A stretch of 34,136 bases of DNA from Devosia sp. (GCA_026126125.1 JAHCJW010000021.1:1-34136), one strand, 5' to 3'; numbered from the stretch's first letter, positions 6,722 to 15,436 are shown. Numbers and translations: made by a program. The notes: generated by a model not told the origin, from the sequence alone.

Positions 6722-7645
6722 TCAGGCGCCGAGAACGATCCTGACGCGGTTGCCCGAGGGGTCGCGCGTCTCGATACCGTCAGCGAGCGCTTCGATCGGG
6801 GCACCGGCCGCCTCGAGGCGCTGGCGCAGCGCCGCGAAGCTGTCGCCATCGGGCAGGCGGATGGTGAACCAGCGCAGGCCGGCGCTGCCGGCCGGGGGCA
6901 GGGTGGCATGCGGGCCCGACCAGATATTGAAGGCCAGCGTATGCGGCATATAGTCGAGGCCGACATCGCCCATGCCGAAAGAGTGGATCAGCAAAAACCC
7001 GGCAAAACCGACGACGTCGCGGTAGAAAGTCATGGCGCCATGCAGATCGTTGACATGGACATGCACATGGCCGATGCGCGTGCCTTCCGGCATGCGCGCG
7101 GCCAGCGCCGGCTCCGGGCCGAGCTCGGCCAGCAGCCCGTCGAGATCGATGGCTTCGCGGCCCGAATGCGGCTTGCCATCGGCGGTGACAGCATAGGTCT
7201 CGCCCTTGTCCGGATCGCCCAGCGTGCCGCGCCACGGCGTCTCGAAGGTGATCTCGATGCCGTTGCCGTCGAGATCCCACAGATAGATGGCCTCGCTCAC
7301 CAGATGGTCGGTGGGCGAAATGCGGACATTGCGTTGCAGGGCGCGCACCGCCATCTGCGCCAGCTCGGCCCGGTTGGGCACGTGGATGGCGACGTGGTAG
7401 AGCCCGATGCTGCGCTGCACGACCGGGCGAGTGGCCCCGGTTTCGAGCACGATCAGCACCTTGCCGCCGGCGCCGAGGCGCAACTGATTGCCGTCTTCGC
7501 CGATCAGGTCGAGGCCGACCACGTCCTGCCAGATGGCGAGGGCCCGCGCGCGGTCGGTCACAGCCAGGTGCACCGGCCCCAGCGTCGTGGTGAGCGGCAG
7601 GACGGGCTTGGAACGAACATTGGTCTGGACGGATGTGTCGATCAT
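6722..7645 (-). CDS. Two-module VOC protein, catechol 2,3-dioxygenase-like
   Basis: The 307-residue protein has two vicinal-oxygen-chelate modules (about 20-140 and 188-305), the layout of catechol 2,3-dioxygenase/CatE-like ring-cleavage enzymes. The N-terminal module carries a plausible metal triad: H26 in GPVHLAVTD, H84 in LYHVAIHV and E131 in GIEITFE. The C-terminal module has histidines in IGHVHVHVND (193-197), but the expected closing acidic residue is R302 in NRVRIVLGA. In two-domain extradiol enzymes the metal usually sits in the second module, so the metal location and activity are uncertain. The start at 7645 is set by AAGGAGGA and the loss of family likeness upstream. It could also be a glyoxalase-like enzyme. 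A 6-bp palindrome (7717-7735) lies in its upstream region. Confidence 0.8.
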   Translation of the reverse strand: MIDTSVQTNVRSKPVLPLTTTLGPVHLAVTDRARALAIWQDVVGLDLIGEDGNQLRLGAGGKVLIVLETGATRPVVQRSIGLYHVAIHVPNRAELAQMAVRALQRNVRISPTDHLVSEAIYLWDLDGNGIEITFETPWRGTLGDPDKGETYAVTADGKPHSGREAIDLDGLLAELGPEPALAARMPEGTRIGHVHVHVNDLHGAMTFYRDVVGFAGFLLIHSFGMGDVGLDYMPHTLAFNIWSGPHATLPPAGSAGLRWFTIRLPDGDSFAALRQRLEAAGAPIEALADGIETRDPSGNRVRIVLGA

Positions 7646-7819
7646 CTCGGTCCTCCTTGGATTGATCTGTTGCCGATAATCTAGGCGCGCCGGGGGCGGA
7701 CATCTATCGGAACGATGGCGAAGGCTTCGTTCGCCAAATGGCACCAATCACCGGAGCGAGTGCGGAGGCGGGAGGGGCGCTGGCGCCGCGATGTCGGAAG
7801 GGCCCGGGCGGAACGGCCG

Positions 7820-8119
7820 TCAGGCGGGCGCGCCGTCGCTGTCTTCGTCGAAACCGTTATTGACCAGCACGACGATGGCCTCGAGCGCTTCGCGCGCCTG
7901 CTTGCCGCTGGCCTGGACCAGAATGGTGGAACCGGGGCCGGCGCCGAGCATCATCAGCCCCATGATGGAATTGCCGGCCACCGAGGCGCCATCCTTGATG
8001 ACATTGATGGTGGCGTCGAAACATTCCGCCGTGCGCACGAAACGGGCCGAGGCCCGTGCATGCAGGCCCTTGCGGTTGACGATGGTCAATTGCTGGGCAA
8101 CGGCGCGATCGCCATCCAT
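7820..8119 (-). CDS. ptsH: HPr-family phosphocarrier protein
   Basis: This 99-residue HPr carries phosphate from enzyme I to EIIA proteins in the cytosol. The catalytic histidine is H20 in NRKGLHARASARFV. The regulatory serine equivalent to Ser46 is S51 in GNSIMGLMMLG, the site that HPr kinase modifies. HprK is encoded two genes upstream. The start overlaps the stop of the EIIA gene (TGATG), so translation is coupled. In alphaproteobacteria this protein usually serves a regulatory PTS rather than sugar uptake, and no EIIB, EIIC or enzyme I gene is present here. The C-terminal tail NGFDEDSDGAPA is acidic and slightly longer than in classical HPr. Confidence 0.95.
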   Translation of the reverse strand: MDGDRAVAQQLTIVNRKGLHARASARFVRTAECFDATINVIKDGASVAGNSIMGLMMLGAGPGSTILVQASGKQAREALEAIVVLVNNGFDEDSDGAPA

Positions 8120-8523
8120 CAGGAGGCTCCACCGAGGATGGAATTGGCGACGGTGATATATTTGCGGCCCGCTTCCTGGGCCAGGGTGACGGCTTCGGTC
8201 ATCGTCACATCGCTGCGCACGCGGCCGAGCTTGACCAGCATGGGCAAATTGACCCCGGCGATCACTTCCACCTGCCGGTTCTGCATCACCGAAATGGCCA
8301 GATTGGACGGGGTGCCGCCGAACATGTCGGTCAAAATGATCACGCCATCGCCATTCTCGGCCCGGTCGATGGCCTTGAGAATGTCCTCGCGCCGGGTTTC
8401 GGCATTGTCCTCGGGGCCGATGGCGATGGTCTCGCAATATTCCTGCGGGCCGACGACATGCTCCAGCGCCAGCTTGAATTCATCCGCCAGCGCCCCATGC
8501 GTCACCAGAACCAATCCGATCAT
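8119..8523 (-). CDS. PTS EIIA component, mannose (ManX) family
   Basis: This 134-residue protein is a single-domain EIIA of the mannose family, which accepts phosphate from HPr. The phosphorylated histidine is H9 in MIGLVLVTHGALADEF. The segment VIILTDMFGGTPSNLA (about 69-84) is the family's second hallmark. The longer open frame upstream is not family-like. The ATG at 8523 has GGGGAG just before it. No EIIB or EIIC partner is seen, consistent with the incomplete regulatory PTS known in Brucella and other alphaproteobacteria. The stop overlaps the HPr start. A 142-bp gap with a hairpin separates it from hprK, so it may have its own promoter. Confidence 0.94.
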   Translation of the reverse strand: MIGLVLVTHGALADEFKLALEHVVGPQEYCETIAIGPEDNAETRREDILKAIDRAENGDGVIILTDMFGGTPSNLAISVMQNRQVEVIAGVNLPMLVKLGRVRSDVTMTEAVTLAQEAGRKYITVANSILGGAS

Positions 8524-8585
8524 GCACACTCCCCAAACTGCCAAGGCGGCAAGAATGCCTTTATTTCCCAGGCTGTCGTGCCCAT

Positions 8586-8614
8586 GCCTGCCGCGCCCTT
8601 GCGAGGCGGCAGGC
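8586..8614. other. 9-bp hairpin between hprK and the EIIA gene
   Basis: GCCTGCCGC (8586-8594) pairs with GCGGCAGGC (8606-8614) over an 11-base loop. It lies downstream of hprK and upstream of the EIIA start on the leftward strand, and no T run follows. It could be a processing or stability element separating two parts of the cluster. Confidence 0.45.
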
Positions 8615-8665
8615 AAGCGGGCGCCAGTCTTGTCTCCACGGCCCCGCGTTGCAAGCAATAATTTG

Positions 8666-9133
8666 TCACGTTCGCGTCGGCAAGGCGCTTGCGCGCATCG
8701 CTTCGATCACCAGAAGCTCCTGGTGGCGCAGCCCGATCCGCGCCGCCGAAGGCACCGGGGCGCGCGCCAGCCGATGTCCCAAAAGCGTGGTGACCAGGGC
8801 CTCTTCCTCGGGCATGCGCTCATAATCGGCCACCAGATCGACCACCAAATCGAGCCGGGCCGATTCGCAGCTGGGCCGATGCACGATGCCGCGGCCGCGC
8901 AATTCGATGAGGCCGGTGAGAAGGGGCGGGGCATGCATGACGACCCCCTGCGCATCGGCCGTCAGATCCACTCGGTCGTCGGAGACGAGAAAAGCGGGGC
9001 GTCCGCGCCCCTCCCAATGCTCGAGCAGCGACAGGGTCAGCAGCGATTTGCCCGTCCCCGAGGCGCCGCGCAGCAGGATGCCGAAGCCGTCCAGCGTAAG
9101 CCCCGTACCGTGCACCGAATGCGGCTTGCTCAT
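8666..9133 (-). CDS. hprK: HPr kinase, short alphaproteobacterial form
   Basis: This 155-residue protein is the kinase domain only; Firmicutes HprK is about 310 residues with an extra N-terminal domain. The P-loop GASGTGKS is at 23-30. LIELRGRGIVHRP (about 75-87) matches the HprK signature region, and the aspartates of VSDDRVDL lie between. The short form is normal for this order. It is predicted to phosphorylate the regulatory serine of HPr (S51, encoded nearby) in response to metabolite levels. It starts 8 bases after the chvG stop, so it is probably cotranscribed with chvI-chvG. Confidence 0.93.
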   Translation of the reverse strand: MSKPHSVHGTGLTLDGFGILLRGASGTGKSLLTLSLLEHWEGRGRPAFLVSDDRVDLTADAQGVVMHAPPLLTGLIELRGRGIVHRPSCESARLDLVVDLVADYERMPEEEALVTTLLGHRLARAPVPSAARIGLRHQELLVIEAMRASALPTRT

Positions 9134-9141
9134 GGCGGGGC

Positions 9142-10956
9142 CTATTTGCGCGCCCGCGGCAGCACGATGGTGAACATCGCGCCCGAGCGGTCCAAGCGGT
9201 TCTGGGCCTTGATCGTGCCCTTGTGCGCGTCCACGATCTGCTTGGAGATGGAAAGCCCCAGCCCCGAATGGTTGCCGAAGCTCTCGCTGTCCGGCCGGTC
9301 GGTGTAAAAGCGCTGGAAGATGCGCCCGACATCGCCGGTAATGCCGGGACCCTCGTCGGCGACGGTGACGGTGATGGCGTCGGTATCGGTCGAGACCGAC
9401 ACGGTGACCGTGCCGCCCGGCGGCGAGAAGGAAACGGCGTTGTCGATGAGATTGGCGAAGACCTGCGCCAGCCGGCTCTCATGGCCATTGATGATGGTCG
9501 GGCCGCGCCCGCTGCGCTTGCCGATCACCACATCGACATCGCGGCCGGCGGCGATGTCCTTCTGAATGGCGACCATGGCTTCGGCCAGCTTTTCCACATC
9601 GACCTTTTCGGCGCTTTCGCGCGCCAGTTCGGCGTCGAGCCGGCTGGCCGAGGAAATATCGGTGATCAACCGGTCGAGCCGCTTCACATCGTGCTGGATA
9701 ATGGCGTTGAGCCGGTCGCGATCCTCCTGCCGCTTGGCCAGCGGCAGGGTTTCGACGGCGGAGCGCAACGAAGTCAGCGGGTTTTTCAGCTCATGCGCCA
9801 CGTCGGCGGCGAAGCGCTCGATCGCCTCGATGCGGTTGTAGAGCGCGTCGGTCATCCGCCGCAGCGCCCCTGAAAGATGGCCGATTTCGTCAGGACGGTC
9901 GGTGAGGTCGGGGATTTCGGCGCGGGCATTGCCCGCCGTCTGCACCCGCTCGGCCGCCGCCGAGAGGCGCCGCATCGGCCCGGCAATGGTGCCGGCGAGA
10001 AGCAGGGAGAGCACGATCTGCACCGCGGTGGCGATCAGCGCGATGCGCAGAATGCTCCAGCGCTCCTGCGCCACCACCGAATCGATGTCGCCCGGCGCCG
10101 TCGAGAGCAGGATGGCCCCGACCACGGCGCGCATCCGCTGCACCGGTACGGCGACCGAAACCACCAGCTGGTTGTGGTCGTCGACGCGCACGAAATCGGC
10201 CGGCGCGCCCTGGAGGGCCGAGGCGACTTCGGGATAGCGCGTGCCTTCATCGGCGCCATATTCCTGATATTTCGAGAAATTGTCGCCCGGCGCCCAGGAG
10301 ACGATGGCGTTCCACCAATCGAGGAGGAAGAAACTGCTCTGGCCCGAAGTGTCGATGCTCTGCCGGATCACCTCGCCGCGCGCATAGATATTCTCGCTAT
10401 CGAGAATGAGCAGCCCTCCCTGGTCGTAGATGCGGGCGCGGGTGCGGGTCGGGGTGATGAGATTGCGCAGGAGCGGCGCCACCCGCTCGGGATTGATCGG
10501 AAATTCCAGCGACGGGTCGAAATAGGAGAGCGGGGAGACATTGCCAGCCTGCAATTCGAGCAGGCGGTCGGGATTGATGGAGATGACGTCGCTATCGACC
10601 GTCGCCGAGGCGGCGATGGCGGCGGCGATGATCTCGCCCTGGACGCGCAGCGACTGCACGCGCGCATCGATCAGCCCCGCCCGCCACTGATTGAGATAGA
10701 GAATGCCCACCACCAGCACCAGGAGCCCGGCCAGATTGAGCACGACGATGCGGCGGGTGAGGCTGGAAAAGATGGTGAAATCGAGAAAACGCCGTAGCGC
10801 GACGGCCAGCTTGGCCACCGGCGTCAGCGCCAGCGCCAGCGCCAGCGCCAGCGCCAGCCGCCAGCCGGCGCGCCGCTTGCGCGGCGCAGCATCGTCTCCA
10901 TCCTCCGGCCGGGAGCCGGATCGCGTCTCTTCCGCTTGCGGGTCGAGCGTCACCAC
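9142..10956 (-). CDS. chvG: ChvG (ExoS) sensor histidine kinase
   Basis: This 604-residue inner-membrane sensor kinase is the ChvG/ExoS/BvrS type, which responds to acid or envelope stress and signals to ChvI. The order is: charged N-terminus, a Leu-Ala repeat (33-44), TM1 (about 69-89), a large periplasmic domain (about 90-302), TM2 (about 303-325), HAMP (326-380), and a HisKA domain with H388 in FAADVAHELKNPLTSLR. The ATPase domain has an N box (FANLIDNAVSF), a G1 box (DEGPGI), an F box (FQRFY) and a G2 box (SGLGLSISKQIVDAH). Two adjacent GTG codons (10956, 10953) are possible starts, with AAGAGG just upstream. It begins 8 bases after the chvI stop. In relatives the periplasmic ExoR inhibits this kinase; no exoR is present here. 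Confidence 0.95.
   Translation of the reverse strand: MVTLDPQAEETRSGSRPEDGDDAAPRKRRAGWRLALALALALALTPVAKLAVALRRFLDFTIFSSLTRRIVVLNLAGLLVLVVGILYLNQWRAGLIDARVQSLRVQGEIIAAAIAASATVDSDVISINPDRLLELQAGNVSPLSYFDPSLEFPINPERVAPLLRNLITPTRTRARIYDQGGLLILDSENIYARGEVIRQSIDTSGQSSFFLLDWWNAIVSWAPGDNFSKYQEYGADEGTRYPEVASALQGAPADFVRVDDHNQLVVSVAVPVQRMRAVVGAILLSTAPGDIDSVVAQERWSILRIALIATAVQIVLSLLLAGTIAGPMRRLSAAAERVQTAGNARAEIPDLTDRPDEIGHLSGALRRMTDALYNRIEAIERFAADVAHELKNPLTSLRSAVETLPLAKRQEDRDRLNAIIQHDVKRLDRLITDISSASRLDAELARESAEKVDVEKLAEAMVAIQKDIAAGRDVDVVIGKRSGRGPTIINGHESRLAQVFANLIDNAVSFSPPGGTVTVSVSTDTDAITVTVADEGPGITGDVGRIFQRFYTDRPDSESFGNHSGLGLSISKQIVDAHKGTIKAQNRLDRSGAMFTIVLPRARK
10825..10858. repeat. Hexanucleotide tandem repeat inside chvG
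   Basis: Five perfect copies of CAGCGC plus a partial copy (given on the top strand) encode alternating Leu-Ala near the N-terminus of ChvG. The unit is six bases, so gain or loss of copies would keep the frame and change the length of the hydrophobic stretch by two residues per copy. Confidence 0.9.
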
Positions 10957-10964
10957 CTCTTGTC

Positions 10965-11681
10965 TTATTGCTCCTTGAAGCGGTAGCCGACGCCGTAGAG
11001 CGTTTCGATCATCTCGAAATCGTCGTCGACTGCCTTGAACTTCTTGCGCAGGCGCTTGATGTGGCTGTCGATGGTGCGGTCATCGACATAGACCTGATCG
11101 TCATAGGCCGCGTCCATCAGGGCATTGCGCGATTTGACGACGCCGGGCCGCAGGGCGAGCGCCTGCAGGATGAGGAATTCGGTGACGGTGAGCGTCACCC
11201 GCTGGCCCTTCCAGGTGCAGGTGTGGCGTTCTTCGTCGAGCACCAGCGAGCCGCGCTCGATCAGCGCCTTGCTGGGCGCGGCGTCGGCGGCGGCGCCCGG
11301 AGCGGCGGAGGGATCGCGCGGCGCCGAGCGGCGCAGGATCGCCTTCACGCGCTCGACGAGGAGCCGCTGGCTGAACGGCTTGGTGATGAAATCGTCGGCG
11401 CCCATCTTGAGGCCGAACAATTCGTCGATCTCCTCATCCTTGGAGGTGAGGAAGATCACCGGCACGTCCGATTTCTGCCGCAGGCGGCGCAAGAGCTCCA
11501 TCCCGTCCATGCGCGGCATCTTGATGTCGAGAATGGCCAGATCGGGCTTGTCCGTCGTCAGGCCCTCAAGGCCCGAAGCGCCGTCGGTATAGGTGGCTAC
11601 CTGATATCCTTCCGCTTCCAGCGTCAAAGACACGGAGGTGAGAATGTTGCGGTCGTCATCTACCAGGGCGATCTTGGGCAT
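10965..11681 (-). CDS. chvI: ChvI response regulator (OmpR family)
   Basis: This 238-residue response regulator has a receiver domain (1-120) with the acidic pocket D8-D10, phospho-acceptor D52 in [12 protein letters not shown], and the T/K pair in FLTSKDE and FITKPFS. A winged-helix DNA-binding domain follows (about 145-238) and ends [12 protein letters not shown]...[10 protein letters not shown] low-complexity linker (about 122-138, [14 protein letters not shown]) is longer than in many ChvI proteins. In Sinorhizobium, Agrobacterium and Brucella (BvrR), ChvI controls envelope, acid-stress and exopolysaccharide genes. It heads the leftward cluster and is divergent from pckA, an arrangement conserved in the order. 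Confidence 0.96.
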   Translation of the reverse strand: MPKIALVDDDRNILTSVSLTLEAEGYQVATYTDGASGLEGLTTDKPDLAILDIKMPRMDGMELLRRLRQKSDVPVIFLTSKDEEIDELFGLKMGADDFITKPFSQRLLVERVKAILRRSAPRDPSAAPGAAADAAPSKALIERGSLVLDEERHTCTWKGQRVTLTVTEFLILQALALRPGVVKSRNALMDAAYDDQVYVDDRTIDSHIKRLRKKFKAVDDDFEMIETLYGVGYRFKEQ

Positions 11682-11941
11682 GGGCTGCCTTTCTTGTTCT
11701 GACGCTTGCGAGATTCACTCGAAAAGACGCTTGCGCGCCGGCGGCCTCGGGGCCTTGGTTGGACGTTGCAAGCGACAATTACGCGTTAAATAAGGCGCGG
11801 CCAAGCCTCGTGCCAGTCGTCTGCCCCTGCTTTGGTCGCATCTACTTCCGTCTTACGACCCTTTTCGGGATGGTTGAAGGGATGGTGTCCCTCGTATTTT
11901 CCTCGCGTCAGCCGCGTTGGCGACAATATGGAGACGGAAAG
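11682..11941. promoter_or_regulatory. Divergent chvI / pckA control region
   Basis: These 260 bp separate chvI from pckA. A perfect 10-bp direct repeat, GACGCTTGCG (11701-11710 and 11726-11735), has a 25-base period, compatible with binding on one DNA face near the chvI start. A possible rightward promoter is TTGCAA (11766-11771) with TAAATA (11787-11792) at 15-base spacing, which is short. It would leave a leader of about 145 bases before the pckA ATG. No terminator or clear leader peptide was seen. The regulatory roles are inferred. Confidence 0.4.
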
Positions 11942-13537
11942 ATGACTGTGTTCGATCATGGGGCCTTGCGAGCCGGAATTGTCGGCGCTGCCGCGTCGCT
12001 GAACGACAACGCCATTGCCCCGGATCTGGTTGCTGCGGCGCTGGGCCAGGGTGGGGGTGCGCTGACCGCCCATGGCGCGCTCTCGGTGAAGACCGGTGCC
12101 TTTACCGGCCGCTCGCCCAAGGACAAATTCATCGTCAAGGACGCGCTGACCGCCGACAGCGTCTGGTGGGACAATTCGGGCGCCCTCTCGCCCGCGCACT
12201 TCGACATTCTGCTCGCCGATGTGCGCCAGCACCTGGCCGGTCAGGTTCTTTTCCGGCAGGATCTGCTGGCCGGCGCCGATCCGGCTCATCAATATGCCGT
12301 CACCGTGCTGACCCCGAGCGCCTGGCATGCGCTGTTCATCCGCAATCTGCTGATCCGTCGCGGCGAGACCATCCCCGCCAGCGCCGACGCGATGCCGGTG
12401 ACCATCGTGCACGCCCCCTATTTCCAGGCCGATCCGGCCCGCCATGGCTGCCGCACCGACACCGTGATCGCGCTCGACATGAGCCGCAATCTGGTGATCA
12501 TCGCCGGCACCATCTATGCCGGCGAAATCAAGAAGAGCGTTTTCTCGCTGTTCAATTTCCACGCTCCGCGCCAGGGCGTCCTGCCCATGCACTGCTCGGC
12601 CAATCTTGGGCCCGAGGGCGAGGCGGCGCTGTTCTTCGGGCTCTCGGGCACCGGCAAGACCACGCTCAGCAACGATCCGGCCCGGCCGCTGATCGGCGAC
12701 GACGAGCATGGCTGGAGCGAAACCGGCGTCTTCAATCTTGAAGGCGGGTGCTATGCCAAGACGGTGCGGCTGAGTGAAACGGCCGAGCCGGAAATCTTCG
12801 CCGCGACGCAGCGTTTCGGCACCGTGCTCGAAAACGTCATCATCGACGAAAAGACCGGCATTCCCGATTTCGACGATATCTCGCTGACCGAAAACACCCG
12901 CGCCGCCTATGCGCTCGACGTTCTGCCCTCGATCGCCCCGGGCAGCGTCGGGGGGACGCCCAAGACGGTGGTGTTCCTCACCGCCGACGCGTTTGGGGTG
13001 ATGCCGCCTCTGGCGCGGCTGACGCCCGAACAGGCGGTCTATCATTTCCTGTCGGGCTACACCGCCAAGGTGGCCGGCACCGAGCGCGGCGTCACCGAGC
13101 CGCAGGCCACGTTCTCGGCCTGTTTCGGCGCCCCCTTCATGCCGCTCCATCCCACCGTCTACGGCGCGATGCTGGCCGAGCGGCTGCGCCAGAGCGGCGC
13201 CCAGGCCTATCTGCTCAACACCGGCTGGACCGGCGGCGGCTATGGCGTGGGCAAGCGCATCGACATCGCCTCGACGCGGCGCCTCTTGAGCGCGGCGCTC
13301 GATGGGGCGCTCGACAATGTGGAAATGCGCGTCGATCCGCTGTTCGGCTTCGCCGTGCCGGTGGCGGTGCCGGGCGTCGATCCCAAATTGCTCGACCCGC
13401 GCCAGACCTGGGCCGATGCGGACGCCTATGACGCTCAGGCCGCCAAGCTGGTGCGCCTCTTCCGCGACAATTTCGTCAAGTTCGGCGACGCTGCCGATGC
13501 CGAGCCGGGGCCGCAACTGGCCCAGGCGGCGGAATAA
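11942..13537 (+). CDS. pckA: Phosphoenolpyruvate carboxykinase (ATP)
   Basis: This 531-residue enzyme converts oxaloacetate and ATP to phosphoenolpyruvate, CO2 and ADP, the first step of gluconeogenesis from organic acids. Motifs are the substrate Arg in [13 protein letters not shown] (R57), the PEPCK signature region [10 protein letters not shown] (214-223), the P-loop GLSGTGKTT (233-241) and the metal/adenine segment IGDDEHGW...NLEGGCYAK (251-273). The length is typical of the ATP-dependent class. The open frame extends 61 codons upstream but is not family-like. The ATG at 11942 has GGAGACGGAAAG before it and begins the conserved part. It is divergent from chvI, which hints at coordination of gluconeogenesis with the ChvGI/HprK system (inference). 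Confidence 0.97.
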   Translation: MTVFDHGALRAGIVGAAASLNDNAIAPDLVAAALGQGGGALTAHGALSVKTGAFTGRSPKDKFIVKDALTADSVWWDNSGALSPAHFDILLADVRQHLAGQVLFRQDLLAGADPAHQYAVTVLTPSAWHALFIRNLLIRRGETIPASADAMPVTIVHAPYFQADPARHGCRTDTVIALDMSRNLVIIAGTIYAGEIKKSVFSLFNFHAPRQGVLPMHCSANLGPEGEAALFFGLSGTGKTTLSNDPARPLIGDDEHGWSETGVFNLEGGCYAKTVRLSETAEPEIFAATQRFGTVLENVIIDEKTGIPDFDDISLTENTRAAYALDVLPSIAPGSVGGTPKTVVFLTADAFGVMPPLARLTPEQAVYHFLSGYTAKVAGTERGVTEPQATFSACFGAPFMPLHPTVYGAMLAERLRQSGAQAYLLNTGWTGGGYGVGKRIDIASTRRLLSAALDGALDNVEMRVDPLFGFAVPVAVPGVDPKLLDPRQTWADADAYDAQAAKLVRLFRDNFVKFGDAADAEPGPQLAQAAE

Positions 13538-13543
13538 ACGACA

Positions 13544-13568
13544 AGGGCGCCCATCCGGCGCCCTTTTT
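13544..13568 (+). terminator. Intrinsic terminator of pckA
   Basis: AGGGCGCC (13544-13551) and GGCGCCCT (13557-13564) form a perfect 8-bp stem with a 5-base loop, followed by a T5 run. It lies a few bases after the pckA stop and before the converging cell wall hydrolase stop. Confidence 0.88.
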
Positions 13569-13592
13569 CTTTACCCGATGATGGCTCGCCGC

Positions 13593-14495
13593 TCAGTTGG
13601 GCGAATAGAACACATGCGCGCCGACCTGGGCCACCTGGTTATAGGTGTTCGACCAGGAGGGGCGGACGGCGGTGGTGTGGTAGAACAGGGCCGAGCGGGG
13701 CAGGGCGCCGATCTCCTCGCCCGTGGCGAATTCGGCATAGACGTCGTTGGCCAGCGCCATCGAGCGGGCCCAGGCCTGACGCTCGCGCGGAGTATTGTCG
13801 CGGCCATCGCAGGCGAAGGTGAACTGGCAGCGATGACGACCCTTGTCGGCATTCTGATAGATGACGCCGCACAAGGATGACGGATAGCGGTTGGAGCGGG
13901 CGCGGTTGACGATGACATTGGCCACCGCCAGCTGGCCATCCGCGCTCTCGCCGCGCGCCTCGTGATAGATCGCCTGTGCCAGGCATTCGCGCTCGGCATT
14001 GGCGATTTCCACGCGCTTGGCGGTGGGCTGATAGCCGCTTTCGATATAGGCAGCCAGCAGATCGGGCGTGACGCTGGGCCGCGGGCGGGCGGCGGGCGCC
14101 ATGAAACTGTCGATGGCCGACAGGGCCGGATTGCTGCCGCTAAACGAGCCGCGAGCGATATAGCCCATCAGCATTTCGGCGTTGAGCGGGGCCTGCGGGC
14201 CTTCGGGGGTAACCTCGACCGCGCGCAATTGCTGCTGGCGCTTGACGTAATTGGCGAGCAGCGCATCGGTCAGCGGCTGCTGGCCCGGCTCGACCGGCAC
14301 CGCGGTGGCGCCGAGGGCCGGCTGCAGGCGCAGCTGCGCGACATGGGCCGGAATGGCGAGCGGCAGGACCAGTTCGGCTTCATTGGCCTTGACGGCGAGA
14401 GGCGAGACAACGACGCCGGCAACCAGAACCGTCGCCGCCAGTGCTGCGGCATGAGATGCCACGCGCAGGATTTTCGTCCGCCAGCTTGCAGTCAA
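13593..14495 (-). CDS. Exported cell wall hydrolase, SleB type
   Basis: This 300-residue protein has a signal peptide or membrane anchor (about 9-38, ending AVKANEA) and a C-terminal Hydrolase_2/SleB domain (about 165-295), predicted to cut the glycan strands of peptidoglycan in the periplasm. The likely catalytic glutamate is E179 in AIYHEARGE. Other hallmarks are GQLAVANVIVNRARS, YPSSLCGVIYQ and CQFTFACDG. The region between (about 40-160) is low in conservation and rich in Pro/Ala. The start is TTG with a good ribosome site (AAGGACGG); the first possible alternative is GTG 11 codons later, which would cut into the basic part of the signal. It converges with pckA, with a terminator between them. 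Confidence 0.88.
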   Translation of the reverse strand: MTASWRTKILRVASHAAALAATVLVAGVVVSPLAVKANEAELVLPLAIPAHVAQLRLQPALGATAVPVEPGQQPLTDALLANYVKRQQQLRAVEVTPEGPQAPLNAEMLMGYIARGSFSGSNPALSAIDSFMAPAARPRPSVTPDLLAAYIESGYQPTAKRVEIANAERECLAQAIYHEARGESADGQLAVANVIVNRARSNRYPSSLCGVIYQNADKGRHRCQFTFACDGRDNTPRERQAWARSMALANDVYAEFATGEEIGALPRSALFYHTTAVRPSWSNTYNQVAQVGAHVFYSPN

Positions 14496-14684
14496 TGCCC
14501 CGTCCTTGCCCCTGAGCCCGTCCGGTGCTTCCGGCGGGCCTTCTGGTTGGGTCGGCGTCGCGACCCGTCTTGCACGGCAGGCACACTAGCCAAGCCGGCA
14601 AGGAGATGGAAGCCAAAATTTACGGCTGGTTAACCATAGGCCTTAGCTTCTTAAGACACGGTTAATGGCGGAGCACGCAAAAGA

Positions 14685-14707
14685 AAACCCATGAAATTCA
14701 TGGGTTT
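14685..14707 (-). terminator. Terminator downstream of the HAD gene
   Basis: AAACCCATGAA and TTCATGGGTTT (14685-14695, 14697-14707) form an 11-bp perfect inverted repeat with a single central base, so the real loop must open several pairs. On the leftward strand it is followed by TTTTCTTTT, the layout of an intrinsic terminator about 60 bases after the HAD stop. The remaining DNA up to 14495 should hold the promoter of the cell wall hydrolase; I could not define it. Confidence 0.7.
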
Positions 14708-14767
14708 AACTTAGGCTGAATCGAAGCTTGCGCAGAAAAGGAGAATTTTACCGGCTTTGGCGCCGGA

Positions 14768-15436
14768 TCAATTCTTAAACGGGAAGGCCGCCAGGTGGAC
14801 ATCCATCAGACTGTCCATGATCGCGATACCGAGCTTGCGGATCTCCTCGGATGGCTGCACCAGATCGGGAACCATCACGGTCTGCATGCCGGCGGCATGG
14901 GCGGCGCGCACCCCGGCAAAACTGTCCTCCAGCGCCAGGCACGAGGCCGGATCGGCCCTGAGCCGGGCCGCCGCCATCAGATAGGGCTCGGGATGCGGCT
15001 TGGGATTGACCACATCGTCGCGCGTCACCACGGTTTCAAACAGGTCAAGCAGGCCCGCCGCGCCCAGATGGTGCTGGGCATGGGGATTGCGCGAGGATGT
15101 GGCGACGGCGGTGGGGATATTGTTCTCGTGCAGCGCGGCGATGAATTCGCGCACGCCGGGCTTGAGCGGCACGCCATCCTGGCTGCGCGCGCGCATGGTG
15201 ACGCGGCATTTTTCGTCGAACAGCGAATAGGGAAAGCTCACCCCATAGGCTTCGATGAGCAATTGATTGGTGCGCTCGTGGCTCGATCCCACCATGCCGC
15301 TATGCACATGGTCGGTCATCTCGAAGCCGAGATCGGCGCACACCTCGAAGACGATGGTCTTGAACAGCGCTTCGGTGTCGAGCAGGGTGCCGTCCATGTC
15401 GAAAATGGCGGCCTGGAAGGGGGCGAGCTGGATCAT
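14768..15436 (-). CDS. HAD-superfamily phosphatase
   Basis: This 222-residue soluble protein is a HAD phosphatase of the beta-phosphoglucomutase-like subgroup with a helical cap (about 20-90). Catalytic residues are D13 and D15 in IFDMDGTLLD, T113/S114 in AVATSSRN, K146 in NPKPHPEPY and E170/D171 in CLALEDSFAGVRAAHAAGM. All four HAD motifs are intact. Likely substrates are small phospho-sugars or phosphoglycolate-like compounds; none can be assigned. The much longer open frame upstream is the antisense of selO. The ATG at 15436 starts the family-like sequence, with no obvious ribosome site. It is divergent from selO by 102 bp. Confidence 0.92.
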   Translation of the reverse strand: MIQLAPFQAAIFDMDGTLLDTEALFKTIVFEVCADLGFEMTDHVHSGMVGSSHERTNQLLIEAYGVSFPYSLFDEKCRVTMRARSQDGVPLKPGVREFIAALHENNIPTAVATSSRNPHAQHHLGAAGLLDLFETVVTRDDVVNPKPHPEPYLMAAARLRADPASCLALEDSFAGVRAAHAAGMQTVMVPDLVQPSEEIRKLGIAIMDSLMDVHLAAFPFKN

